Below, piece by piece: positions 1 to 7,152 of a stretch of DNA of 64,000 nt. Source of the stretch: Bacteroidetes bacterium RIFCSPLOWO2_12_FULL_35_15 (lineage in GTDB: Bacteria; Bacteroidota; Bacteroidia; 2-12-FULL-35-15); assembly GCA_001769385.1 (NCBI GenBank), contig MEPB01000038.1, positions 1-64,000 of the forward strand, in the 5' to 3' direction. Position numbers and translations under genes: made by a program. How positions within the stretch are numbered: position 1 is the stretch's first letter; each line of letters opens with the position of its first letter. Under the pieces are notes generated by a model, which did not search any database, was not told the DNA's origin, and was given only the letters and a program-made list of their open reading frames with translations.

Positions 1-46
1 AAATTAAATAATTGAAATAGAGCCAATTATAAAACACGTCAATGGT

Positions 47-108
47 AGCGGAGTCGAGAAACGAGCGAGGCAATTTAAATTGGACTAGTTTATACTGGTA
101 AATGGTAT
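47..108. repeat. 62-bp repeat, end of family A element
   Basis: These 62 bases recur without a mismatch at 62017-62078, so the two edges of the window carry the same repeat. In the distant copy this is the right half of the 169-bp family A foldback element. Here the left part is diverged or missing. It contains the motif GCGGAGTCGAGAAACGAGCG, which forms hairpins in other copies. Confidence 0.85.
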
Positions 109-120
109 TAAATCAAAAAC

Positions 121-170
121 AAGATTCCGGGAGTTTATACTGAGCAAAGTCGGTGGAGTCGAAATTGACA
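121..170. repeat. REP-like fragment (TTATxCTGAGCAAA core)
   Basis: A short dispersed repeat with the core GGAGTTTATNCTGAGCAAA followed by GGAGTCGAAATTGACA. Related copies lie at 2796-2852, 5640-5688, 19372-19410 and, more diverged, near 16000 and 61820. No protein is encoded. Confidence 0.7.
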
Positions 171-174
171 TTTA

Positions 175-276
175 ATACCATTAGCTTATATAAAACATTT
201 TTTTTCTGACCTCACCCTTAATCCCTCTCCGAAAGAGAGGGAAATAATTGGTATATTTTATATAAGCTAATGGTAT
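175..276. repeat. 102-bp foldback element with 21-bp perfect inverted ends
   Basis: Positions 175-195 and 256-276 are perfect reverse complements of each other (21 of 21). A smaller hairpin (CCCTCTCC / GAGAGGG) sits near the centre at 223-241. The unit has no room for a protein and looks like a miniature foldback element. Its ends begin with ATACCATT, the same sequence found at the ends of the family A repeats. Confidence 0.75.
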
Positions 277-316
277 AATATACTCTGAATGAAATTAAAC
301 AGGGGATTCTGATAAA

Positions 317-1216
317 CTACAATTTGATTTTTTGTCCTAATCGTAATGTGCTTGTAGTTTTTAATTTATTTTTTTGACAAAGCGCTTTTGTAGAGGTTCC
401 ATATTTGCGAGCGATAGCAGATAAAGTATCTCCCTTTTTAACAACATGGATTTTCGATCCTTTTCCACCTTTTGCAGCTACAATTTTTTTTGCAGCAGTC
501 ATATAATCAAATGTTTTTTTACTGAGAGCAAGTGTATCGGAAATTAATTTATGTTCTGTAAATGAAATAACATCTGTTGGGTTAATGGGTTGACCCAAAT
601 AACGAACTTCAAAATGTAAATGACTACCTCTGGAACGACCTGTATTTCCTCCTAATCCAATATTTTCTCCGGCATAAACTTCTTGTCCTACTTCAACATT
701 TATTTTTGATAAATGGGCATAGTATGTTTCCATTCCGTTAGAATGACGGATAACAATTACATTGCCATAGCTTTTACTTTTTTTCGCGATACGAACTTTG
801 CCATCAAAAGCTGCTCCCACGGCATCACCAGTCTCCAGATCCAAATCAATTCCATAATGAAATACTCTTCTTCGAGGGCCAAAACCAGAGGTTACATTTC
901 CAATAAAAGGAGGCATATAGCCACAGCTGTATGCATCAGTTAAAACAATCTCCTTTATACTGTCTTTTAAGGTAGTAATGTCAAATTTCGGAGAATGAAT
1001 ATTTGCTGTATCCCAGCTACAATATAATTCATAAGCCGGAAATGAAGATAATGAATCATTGTAATCCATCATTTCTTCTTCATTTATTACGTAAGGGACC
1101 GTATCAGTGGTAGTTTTTTTCTCTTTTGATGTTTTCACGATTTTATCTCCCACACCGGCAAATAAGGTATGAGCAAACAAAACAATTAAAAGTATAGAAC
1201 TTACTTTTTTCATCAA
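317..1216 (-). CDS. Secreted M23 family endopeptidase with LysM domain
   Basis: A 299-residue exported peptidoglycan hydrolase. An N-terminal signal peptide (about residues 1-21, ending LFAG) directs it to the periplasm. The M23 (lysostaphin-type) zinc peptidase domain spans about 105-215: H120 and D124 in HYGID, H168 in YYAHL, and H199/H201 in SHLHFE are the expected metal and catalytic residues. A LysM peptidoglycan-binding domain closes the protein (256-299, VKKGDTLSAIARKYG). It probably cleaves peptide cross-links during wall growth or division. It stands alone; the near-consensus box CATCTTTG at 1257-1264 is a possible promoter. Whether it is an active enzyme or an activator is not visible, but the complete metal site argues for activity. 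Confidence 0.93.
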   Translation of the reverse strand: MMKKVSSILLIVLFAHTLFAGVGDKIVKTSKEKKTTTDTVPYVINEEEMMDYNDSLSSFPAYELYCSWDTANIHSPKFDITTLKDSIKEIVLTDAYSCGYMPPFIGNVTSGFGPRRRVFHYGIDLDLETGDAVGAAFDGKVRIAKKSKSYGNVIVIRHSNGMETYYAHLSKINVEVGQEVYAGENIGLGGNTGRSRGSHLHFEVRYLGQPINPTDVISFTEHKLISDTLALSKKTFDYMTAAKKIVAAKGGKGSKIHVVKKGDTLSAIARKYGTSTKALCQKNKLKTTSTLRLGQKIKL

Positions 1217-1686
1217 TAGGATTAAATTTTACTCGTCCTGTTATTTAGGAACTTTGCAAAGATGTGAAATTATATGAAAAAAACAAGCGTTAATTTATGT
1301 TAATTCCATGTTTTTTTTAACAATTGAGTTGTGTATTAGAGGGTGTATTCTTTAAAAGCCTTTGTGAGGTTGCATAAAGAAAAAAAAATAGAAAAAAATT
1401 CGACTTTAATTTGCGATTTAAATATATTTTAAACGTGCAAATGACTCAATTATTGAAAATGAATAGAAAATAATTGTTATTTAAAATTCGTTCTAAATAA
1501 AACACCGTACGAGCTAAGCAGAAGCCAGGCATTTTGAGATGTTGGGCTTTGGTTGTTATAATAAAATGTAAAGTTTTTCTTAACGATTTTTTTGTAGAAA
1601 TTTTGGATTACCGGGGAATAACTTCTGTTTTATATAAACGGCAGGATGCCGCTTAACTTAATTTTTACAAGCTATGCTTAACGGGG
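1217..1686. other. Intergenic region, no gene seen
   Basis: 470 bases separate the M23 gene from the methyltransferase. It is very AT-rich and holds no credible reading frame. The only structure seen is a small hairpin close to the methyltransferase stop (separate entry) and the probable promoter of the M23 gene around 1257-1264. Confidence 0.6.
1639..1651 (-). terminator. Small hairpin downstream of methyltransferase
   Basis: CGGCA and TGCCG form a 5-bp stem around GGA. Read on the minus strand it is followed by TTTATAT, about 35 bases beyond the stop of the gene ending at 1687. The stem is short and similar mini-hairpins occur in repeats here, so termination is only a possibility. Confidence 0.35.
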
Positions 1687-2370
1687 TTATTTTACAGCAA
1701 TCCCATAACTGATATATTTCCAATTGTCAGGACAGACTTTATTTAAAATTAACTCGTCAAAAGTTGAGAGCAAATTTCTTTGACTTTCATTTCTACCAAA
1801 TGTTCCAAGTACACCAGTTGAATTAATATCGTATGATGAAAAATCTTTTAGAAATATTTTCATTTCCTTTATAGAAACATATCGCCATGTACCTCCCCAA
1901 TTGACAAATTTCTTTCTTAGCTGCTGATGAAAAGGAGAGGCGATTAGATTTTCAGCAAATAATAATTTACCTCCAGGTTTTAAGGCTTTGTGTATTTCTT
2001 TAAAAACCTTTTCTTGCTTTTCATAATTGTTGTTACTCCCAATTCCACCTATAATTGATTTAAAAATAATGATGTCAAAATGATTTTCGTAAGGAATATT
2101 TGTCGCATCAATGTCTTGATATTTAATTAACTCATTTACATTATGTCGTATGTGAAGCGGTTCTGCTGTTATTTTAACGTCCTTCAAGTCAGAACAAACA
2201 GTCGGCTTGTTTTTTAACGCAAGCCAGAGTGAAAGTCCGCCTTCTCGTCCACCTAGCTCAAGTCCATTTTGAATTATATTCCAATCAATATTATTGTCCC
2301 AGTATTTAAGAGCCCTGGACCAGGATTTTATATCCCATTGTATAATGTCAGTCGTTAATTTATTAGTCAT
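1687..2370 (-). CDS. Class I SAM-dependent methyltransferase
   Basis: A 227-residue soluble protein with a Rossmann-type methyltransferase core. The nucleotide-binding motif I is LELGGREGGLSLWLA near residue 37, followed by an acidic motif around CSDLKD and the post-core strand KALKPGGKLLFAEN (about 128-141), typical of this fold. The substrate cannot be read from the sequence. The gene stands alone between two long non-coding stretches; upstream it has a small ACGTTTC/GAAACGT hairpin (2398-2417). This isolated position would fit horizontal gain, but codon use is not visibly different. Assignment to the fold is solid, function open. Confidence 0.8.
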   Translation of the reverse strand: MTNKLTTDIIQWDIKSWSRALKYWDNNIDWNIIQNGLELGGREGGLSLWLALKNKPTVCSDLKDVKITAEPLHIRHNVNELIKYQDIDATNIPYENHFDIIIFKSIIGGIGSNNNYEKQEKVFKEIHKALKPGGKLLFAENLIASPFHQQLRKKFVNWGGTWRYVSIKEMKIFLKDFSSYDINSTGVLGTFGRNESQRNLLSTFDELILNKVCPDNWKYISYGIAVK

Positions 2371-2795
2371 TGCTTAGTTCTTTAATATGCTTGCCAAACG
2401 TTTCGTATCTGAAACGTGGTGGGGATTTGGTTGCCATCACTTGTATCCACTACAAGACAGGTTTTAATTAAGGAGTAATAATTATACTTTGGCTAACCTA
2501 GTTCAAGAATTTATGAAAGGCAAATTTATTTTCAAATTTATCCGACATTTTTATCCAACGGTCGGTTTTTTGATCCAATGGTAGTTTTCCATCTTAAAAG
2601 AATGGCAAAATTCATGTTTTTGTTGTTCCCTGTGTGAAGAGATAGCCGCAGATTCGCAGATTTTAAAAAGAGATTTATTACCAAAGGCAATGATTAAAAA
2701 CGTTTAAACAGTTTGTTGAACAAATCTAAAATGAGGTTAGTGAACATTAAATACGAAGGGAGTGTAGATAAATACGAACGATTGAATATTTAACA

Positions 2796-2852
2796 TTATT
2801 GAGATTTCCCGGGAGTTTATCCTGAGCAAATTGGATGGAGTCGAAATTGACA
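2796..2852. repeat. REP-like fragment (TTATCCTGAGCAAA core)
   Basis: This copy reads GGGAGTTTATCCTGAGCAAA followed by GGAGTCGAAATTGACA and matches the repeats at 121-170 and 5640-5688 closely. It lies directly upstream of the cyclophilin promoter and encodes nothing. Confidence 0.7.
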
Positions 2853-2911
2853 AAAAAAATGGTTTGAATAAAATCCACAACAAAAAAATAGTAAACATTT
2901 CAACGAAGCCT

Positions 2912-2919
2912 TATCTTTG
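2912..2919 (+). promoter_or_regulatory. Bacteroidota -7 box TATCTTTG
   Basis: TATCTTTG fits the Bacteroidota primary-sigma -7 consensus TAnnTTTG and lies 22 bases before the cyclophilin ATG. No clear -33 TTG element was recognised at the usual distance. Confidence 0.6.
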
Positions 2920-2940
2920 TAAAAATTTAAATATCTAAAA

Positions 2941-3384
2941 ATGAAAACAGCAGAATTAGTAACATCAAAAGGTACAATGAAATTGGAGTTTTATGAGAAG
3001 GATGCTCCCGGAACAGTTAAGAATTTTTGTGATCTGGCAAGTAAAGGCTTTTACAATGGCTTAACTTTTCATCGTGTGATCCCGGGCTTCGTTTTACAAG
3101 GAGGTTGTCCGCAAGGAACAGGAGTGGGCGGACCGGGCTATAAAATTAAATGTGAATTAGGGGGTGATAATCAGTTTCATGATAAGGGAGTTCTTTCAAT
3201 GGCTCATGCAGGACGTGATACCGGTGGCTCACAATTTTTTATTGTAATCAGCCGTGCCCAAACAGCTCATTTAGACAGACAACATACTTGTTTTGGAAAA
3301 GTGGTGGAAGGCTTATCCATCATTGATGAAATCCGCCAGGGTGATGTGATCGAGAAAATTACAATCTCGGATGACGGAAAATAA
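2941..3384 (+). CDS. Cyclophilin-type peptidyl-prolyl cis-trans isomerase
   Basis: A 147-residue single-domain cyclophilin that speeds cis-trans isomerisation of proline peptide bonds. The hallmark segment FHRVIPGFVLQGG (about 40-52) carries the catalytic Arg and Phe, and GGSQFFI and HLDRQHTCFGKV follow in the right order. There is no signal peptide, so a cytoplasmic place is likely. The length is normal for the small bacterial form. A -7 box is just upstream and a strong terminator follows at 3498-3532, so it is probably a one-gene transcript. General folding role inferred from family. Confidence 0.95.
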   Translation: MKTAELVTSKGTMKLEFYEKDAPGTVKNFCDLASKGFYNGLTFHRVIPGFVLQGGCPQGTGVGGPGYKIKCELGGDNQFHDKGVLSMAHAGRDTGGSQFFIVISRAQTAHLDRQHTCFGKVVEGLSIIDEIRQGDVIEKITISDDGK

Positions 3385-3497
3385 GTTCCGTTTTTGCCGG
3401 ATTTTACCGCTTATGTAATTATTCAAAAAAATGAGTATTGCATTCGTAGATTTGTTCGCCAACGAATTATAAGCAAATTAAATAGTATATTTTTAGT

Positions 3498-3532
3498 AGG
3501 GAATGGATATCGTTGCATCCATTCCCTTTTTT
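3498..3532 (+). terminator. Rho-independent terminator
   Basis: AGGGAATGGA (3498-3507) pairs perfectly with TCCATTCCCT (3518-3527) around a 10-base loop and runs into six T residues. It ends the cyclophilin transcript and separates it from the histidine kinase promoter immediately after it. Confidence 0.85.
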
Positions 3533-3534
3533 AT

Positions 3535-3542
3535 TAATTTTG
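3535..3542 (+). promoter_or_regulatory. Bacteroidota -7 box TAATTTTG
   Basis: TAATTTTG matches TAnnTTTG and lies 18 bases before the ATG of the LytS-type kinase, directly behind the terminator of the previous gene. A transcript from here would have a very short leader. Confidence 0.55.
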
Positions 3543-3560
3543 ATATAACAGTTTAAATTA

Positions 3561-4619
3561 ATGAGTAAAAAAAGTCTTTACTGGATTTGTCAACTTGCAG
3601 GCTGGTTGTTTTATGTATTGCTACAAAGTTTATTTTTTAAACTAAGCAACGCATTTACTGTTGACGTTGCTATCAGTCAATTTCTTTTGTTCGCTTTCGG
3701 AGTTATCATTTCTCATATTTACCGGAATATAATCGTAAGCTTAGGTTGGCTGAAAATAGGTAAACTGCGGGTAATTCCATTGGTAATATTTGCAAGTGTG
3801 TTATTTGCAACGCTGCATGAATATGCACAATATGGTGTTGAATTATTTTTGCAAATCGCCTCAAATAAGCATCAAAGCAATATAGTAATTGTTACTAATA
3901 TTTTGAATCTTGCATTTGTATATTTCTTTTGGTCACTTATTTATTTCTTATTTCATTTTATCGAAAATTATAAAAAAGCGGAGATTGAAAATTTAAAATG
4001 GGAAGCTTCTATCAATGAGATTGAATTGAATAAACTGAAATCGCAGCTCAATCCTCATTTCATGTTTAATGCAATGAATAGTATCAGAGCTCTTGTGGAT
4101 GAGAATCCAAATAAATCAAAGGATGCCATCACGCAGCTTTCTAATATTTTGAGAAACACCTTGCAAATGGGGAAGAATAAGGTTATTCCATTTGATGAAG
4201 AGTTAAATTTAGTTACTGATTATTTGGAACTGGAATCTATTCGTTATGAAGAACGACTGAAATTTACTATTCAAATCCATCCGCAAAGTAAAAGTTTTAA
4301 TGTTCCACCTTTAATGATCCAAACGCTTATTGAAAATGGTATTAAACATGGAATTTCTAAACTGACAAATGGTGGAACAATAGCTTTAATAACGGATGTG
4401 AAAGATGATAAATTGATCATCAGTATAAGCAATAGTGGTCAGCTGAAAGAAGAAATAAAAAGCGAAAGTGGTTTTGGAATAAAAAACACGTTGCAGCGCT
4501 TACAACTTTTATATGGCAACAATGCCTCTTTGAAAATTTCAAATCAGGATCAAACAACTGTTTTAACCAAATTAATAATTCCTAAAAATCTAATCAAACA
4601 TGAAGGCACTAATAATTGA
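3561..4619 (+). CDS. LytS-type sensor histidine kinase
   Basis: A 352-residue membrane sensor kinase. About four transmembrane segments fill residues 10-135, with no separate input domain. A short helical linker leads into the His_kinase domain (PF06580 type): LKSQLNPHFMFNAMNSI puts the phospho-acceptor at H166. The ATP-binding part has the N box LIENGIKHGI near 256-265 and the Gly-rich GFGIKNTLQRLQLLYG near the end. The last 20 bases overlap the start of the LytTR regulator, so the two are translationally coupled and should form one phosphorelay. The stimulus is not readable; comparable bare-membrane LytS proteins are common in Bacteroidota. Confidence 0.93.
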   Translation: MSKKSLYWICQLAGWLFYVLLQSLFFKLSNAFTVDVAISQFLLFAFGVIISHIYRNIIVSLGWLKIGKLRVIPLVIFASVLFATLHEYAQYGVELFLQIASNKHQSNIVIVTNILNLAFVYFFWSLIYFLFHFIENYKKAEIENLKWEASINEIELNKLKSQLNPHFMFNAMNSIRALVDENPNKSKDAITQLSNILRNTLQMGKNKVIPFDEELNLVTDYLELESIRYEERLKFTIQIHPQSKSFNVPPLMIQTLIENGIKHGISKLTNGGTIALITDVKDDKLIISISNSGQLKEEIKSESGFGIKNTLQRLQLLYGNNASLKISNQDQTTVLTKLIIPKNLIKHEGTNN

Positions 4620-5322
4620 CGATGAGCGCTTAGCGCGTCAGGAGTTAAAAAACTTATTAGCTTCTTATCCCGAAATTCAAATTGTTGGTGAAGCAAATAA
4701 TGCGGAGACAGCTAAAGAAAGTATAAAACAATTGCAGCCTGATGTGATTTTTTTAGATATTCAAATGCCCGGGAAAAATGGATTTGAATTGCTTGAGGAA
4801 ATAAGTGGTGTGCCGGAAGTTGTTTTTGTTACTGCGTATGACGAATATGCCATACGTGCATTTGAAATAAATGCCTTGGATTATTTATTAAAACCTGTTC
4901 AACCAAGTCGTTTGGCAGAAACAGTTAAAAAAATCCTGAATAAAGATGTTTCTGAAAAACAGGAACCAAAAGAACAAACACAGGCTTTAAATGACAATGA
5001 CCAGGTTTTTGTGAAAGATGGAGAAAAATGCTGGTTTGTGAAACTAAGTGATATTCGATTATTTGAGTCAGAAGGAAATTATGTTCGTGTACATTTTGAA
5101 AAAAATCGCCCACTTATATTGCGATCCTTAAACAACTTGGATGAGCGCTTAAATAATCGTACTTTTTTTAGAGCTAGTCGTAAACATATTATTAACCTGA
5201 AGTGGGTAGAAGGAATTGAAAACTGGTTCAATGGTGGTTTAATGGTGAAGTTACGTGGAGGTGAACAAGTAGAAATTTCACGCAGACAAGCTGCAAAATT
5301 AAAAGACATGATGAGTCTTTGA
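4600..5322 (+). CDS. LytTR-family response regulator
   Basis: A 240-residue DNA-binding response regulator. The receiver domain (1-120) has the acidic pair D7/D8, phospho-acceptor D53 in FLDIQMPG, the switch Thr in VFVTAYDEYAIRAFE, and the lysine in LLKPVQ. The LytTR DNA-binding domain covers about 138-238, with typical ESEGNYVRVH and RASRKHIINL segments. It overlaps the kinase gene by 20 bases and is surely its partner. Targets are unknown; LytTR proteins bind short direct repeats upstream of promoters. A block of dispersed repeats begins right after the stop. Confidence 0.95.
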   Translation: MKALIIDDERLARQELKNLLASYPEIQIVGEANNAETAKESIKQLQPDVIFLDIQMPGKNGFELLEEISGVPEVVFVTAYDEYAIRAFEINALDYLLKPVQPSRLAETVKKILNKDVSEKQEPKEQTQALNDNDQVFVKDGEKCWFVKLSDIRLFESEGNYVRVHFEKNRPLILRSLNNLDERLNNRTFFRASRKHIINLKWVEGIENWFNGGLMVKLRGGEQVEISRRQAAKLKDMMSL

Positions 5323-5339
5323 TGTAATTAAAAAATTCT

Positions 5340-5560
5340 TAGGCTGTTTAAATTTTATTCAAATTATTTGTTATGGCCTGAACGCAGTCAGTTCGAGTAT
5401 TTTTCTTTTTTTGAAAAACGAATTGAGAACGGTGGAGGAGTTTGATTTTAAGATCTTCCCGCATTCTCGATACGCTCCTTTTAGTCGCACTCGAATTGAC
5501 CGCGCACGGGCGTTTTTTATATCATGAATCTTATTTCTATCAAATTTAAACAGGCTCTTA
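5340..5560. repeat. Family B MITE-like element
   Basis: The left end CTGTTTAAATTTTATTCAAA and right end AAATTTAAACAGGCTCTTA are inverted versions of each other and match the ends of the element at 19228-19470. The inside shares CTCGATACGCTCC and GTCGCACTCGA with that copy. It carries no transposase and probably moves, if at all, with outside help. Confidence 0.65.
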
Positions 5561-5724
5561 GGCTGTTAAAATTTTACAAAAATGTATTATATGTCATTTC
5601 GACCAAAGGGAGAAATCTCATTTTTAGCTTAATTTTATTGAGATCTCCCGGAGTTTATCCTGAGCAAAGTCGAAGGAGTCGAAATGACAGGATGGTTAAA
5701 AATGTCGTAATTAGATTCTTCTAA
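5561..5724. repeat. REP-like repeat next to family B element
   Basis: Contains GTCATTTCGACCAAAGGGAG and, in the opposite sense, the GGAGTTTATCCTGAGCAAAG core ending in GTCGAAATGACA, so the stretch can fold on itself. A 66-codon open frame crosses it (5524-5724), but it only translates repeat sequence and is not a gene. Confidence 0.65.
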
Positions 5725-5743
5725 ACAAATGTTAATTTTACTG

Positions 5744-5815
5744 CGTCATTGCGAGGAACGAAGCAATCTATAAAAAATAATTTACGTGGAGATTGCTTCG
5801 TTCCTCGCAATGACG
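5744..5815. repeat. 26-bp perfect palindrome, REP-like
   Basis: Positions 5744-5769 and 5790-5815 are perfect reverse complements (26 of 26) around a 20-base AT-rich loop. The arm begins CGTCATTGCGAGGAACGAAG. It would form a long cruciform or RNA hairpin between the regulator gene and the PAP2-like gene. Confidence 0.8.
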
Positions 5816-5861
5816 GCAATAATTAATTTAATAAAAGCCGAATTTTTGTATCTGAATGGCA

Positions 5862-5869
5862 TAATTTTG
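5862..5869 (+). promoter_or_regulatory. Bacteroidota -7 box TAATTTTG
   Basis: TAATTTTG fits TAnnTTTG and lies 31 bases before the start of the PAP2-like gene. A TTTG lies upstream at 5845-5848 but too close to be a canonical -33 element. Confidence 0.5.
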
Positions 5870-5900
5870 AAAAAAGAAAGCGGCAACAAATTATCGATAC

Positions 5901-6515
5901 ATGAAAAATAATTGGCAAACTTATTTGTTACAAAAAGACAAACGTATTGTATTGCTTGTTTCTAATTTAGTTTTAGTAATTGTGCTTTATTTATTTTATC
6001 AGTTTCTTGCCTTTAATGAAGTACGAAAAGGTTTTGTTTTTAATGATCCGATTCTAAATCTTTTTTCTCCTATAGATGTTTCCTTTTTTACTTTTTTTAT
6101 TACCTATTCATTAGCCCTGAGCGGAATTTTAATCGCTTTTCGAACTCCTTCTGTATTTGTAACATTGATACAGGCATATGCTATTCTTACTTTACTTCGG
6201 ATATTCTCTTTGTTTGTTTTTCCATTAGAAGCCCCTGTTGAAGTTATTCCTTTAAATGATGTGTTTTTGAATTCAACATTCTATGGAGGCAGAGAAAATC
6301 TAAAAGATCTGTTTTTTTCAGGGCACACGGCTACAATCTTGTTGTTTGCATTTGTGTTTTCAAATAAAATAGTAAAGGGAGTATATTTTTTGGGAGCTTT
6401 TGTAATTGCTATCCTGGTTACACTGCAACATGTTCATTTCAGTATTGATGTTTTAGTTGCACCTGTATTTGCATACATCGCAGTGCTTATTCAAAGAAAA
6501 ATAAATTTTCAATGA
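5901..6515 (+). CDS. PAP2-like (sphingomyelin-synthase type) membrane phosphatase
   Basis: A 204-residue protein with about six membrane segments. Two phosphatase motifs are visible: FFSGHTA with H142, and the last motif HVHFSID with H179 and D183. This arrangement resembles the PAP2_C/sphingomyelin-synthase branch of the type 2 phosphatidic acid phosphatase superfamily, which transfers or removes phospho-headgroups of lipids at the membrane face. The exact substrate is not visible. The KxxxxxxRP motif typical of classical PAP2 enzymes was not found, which supports the PAP2_C branch. The gene ends 7 bases inside the convergent acpH-like gene. Confidence 0.78.
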   Translation: MKNNWQTYLLQKDKRIVLLVSNLVLVIVLYLFYQFLAFNEVRKGFVFNDPILNLFSPIDVSFFTFFITYSLALSGILIAFRTPSVFVTLIQAYAILTLLRIFSLFVFPLEAPVEVIPLNDVFLNSTFYGGRENLKDLFFSGHTATILLFAFVFSNKIVKGVYFLGAFVIAILVTLQHVHFSIDVLVAPVFAYIAVLIQRKINFQ

Positions 6516-7093
6516 CCCTCAATTTCATTCTTCACAAAACTTTGAAGCTCGGGAAAGAACAGTTTAAATTCATTTTCAAATAAGGGATAGTGTTCCACCA
6601 GATCATGTATCGCATGTTCCATATTCGATTCAAAAGTAGTTCTGTTTGCCATTCCTTTTAATACGCGTTCGATTCCTTCAAGTTTTGAATAGGCTTCTAA
6701 AATATTGTATTGAATCATGTATTTTGTAAATCTTGCAGAATTATAGGGAAGTAGTAAATGATTTTCCTGAATCAGTTTATAAAGTCGTTGGGAATAATCA
6801 TTCAGCTTTTCGTCTGAGTAATGATGCCAGTTAGCTGCCAGGTAATGATCGTAATAAATGTCAACAATTACTCCTGCATATTTTTTATACTTGTTTCGTA
6901 AACGTTGTTTGCTTTGCTCCACAATTAAATGGGAATCGGTATAGGTATCGATTTTACGATGTAATAGAATTCCTTGCTGAATTTCGGGAGCATATTTATT
7001 AAAGTCACTCCCTTTTACTGCATCTGCAATAAAATTTCCAATGATAAGACCTTCGGAATCACCTGCTAAAAATAGGTGTGATAAAAAATTCAT
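6509..7093 (-). CDS. acpH: Acyl carrier protein phosphodiesterase (AcpH-like)
   Basis: A 194-residue cytoplasmic protein that fits ACP phosphodiesterase, which removes the 4'-phosphopantetheine arm from acyl carrier protein. The family signature is at the N-terminus: MNFLSHLFLA, then GNFIADAVKG, LLHRKIDTYTDSH and VDIYYDHYLA, giving the His/Asp residues of the HD-like metal site. Full length for the family. It converges on the PAP2-like gene with a 7-base overlap and stands alone otherwise. The family name is a homology call; the physiological role in Bacteroidota is not established here. Confidence 0.88.
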   Translation of the reverse strand: MNFLSHLFLAGDSEGLIIGNFIADAVKGSDFNKYAPEIQQGILLHRKIDTYTDSHLIVEQSKQRLRNKYKKYAGVIVDIYYDHYLAANWHHYSDEKLNDYSQRLYKLIQENHLLLPYNSARFTKYMIQYNILEAYSKLEGIERVLKGMANRTTFESNMEHAIHDLVEHYPLFENEFKLFFPELQSFVKNEIEGH

Positions 7094-7152
7094 TCTGTTT
7101 TGAATTGTTTAGTAAATTTAAAAAATTATAGAACCAATAATTTAAATATTTT

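Larger units (their letters stand above)
2371..2940. other. Intergenic region with repeat fragments
   Basis: 570 bases without a credible gene. It holds a 7-bp-stem hairpin (2398-2417) and a 24-base fragment at 2670-2693 that recurs with one mismatch at 36307-36330 and follows a GCAGATTCGCAGATTT stretch. It also holds a REP-like fragment (2796-2852) and the promoter of the cyclophilin gene. Confidence 0.6.

Noticed and set aside
1500-2470. Integron attC-like site around the methyltransferase
   Set aside because: GTTGGGC- and GCTTAAC-like heptamers and small hairpins are present, but no properly spaced pair forming an attC fold was found, and there is no integrase.
5524-5724. 66-codon open frame on the plus strand
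   Set aside because: It translates family B and REP-like repeat DNA, including a peptide that comes from the GAGTTTATCCTGAGCAAAG core. No start signal or homology is visible.
5340-5815. CRISPR array in the repeat block
   Set aside because: The repeats differ in length and spacing, are palindromic, and no cas gene is present anywhere in the window.
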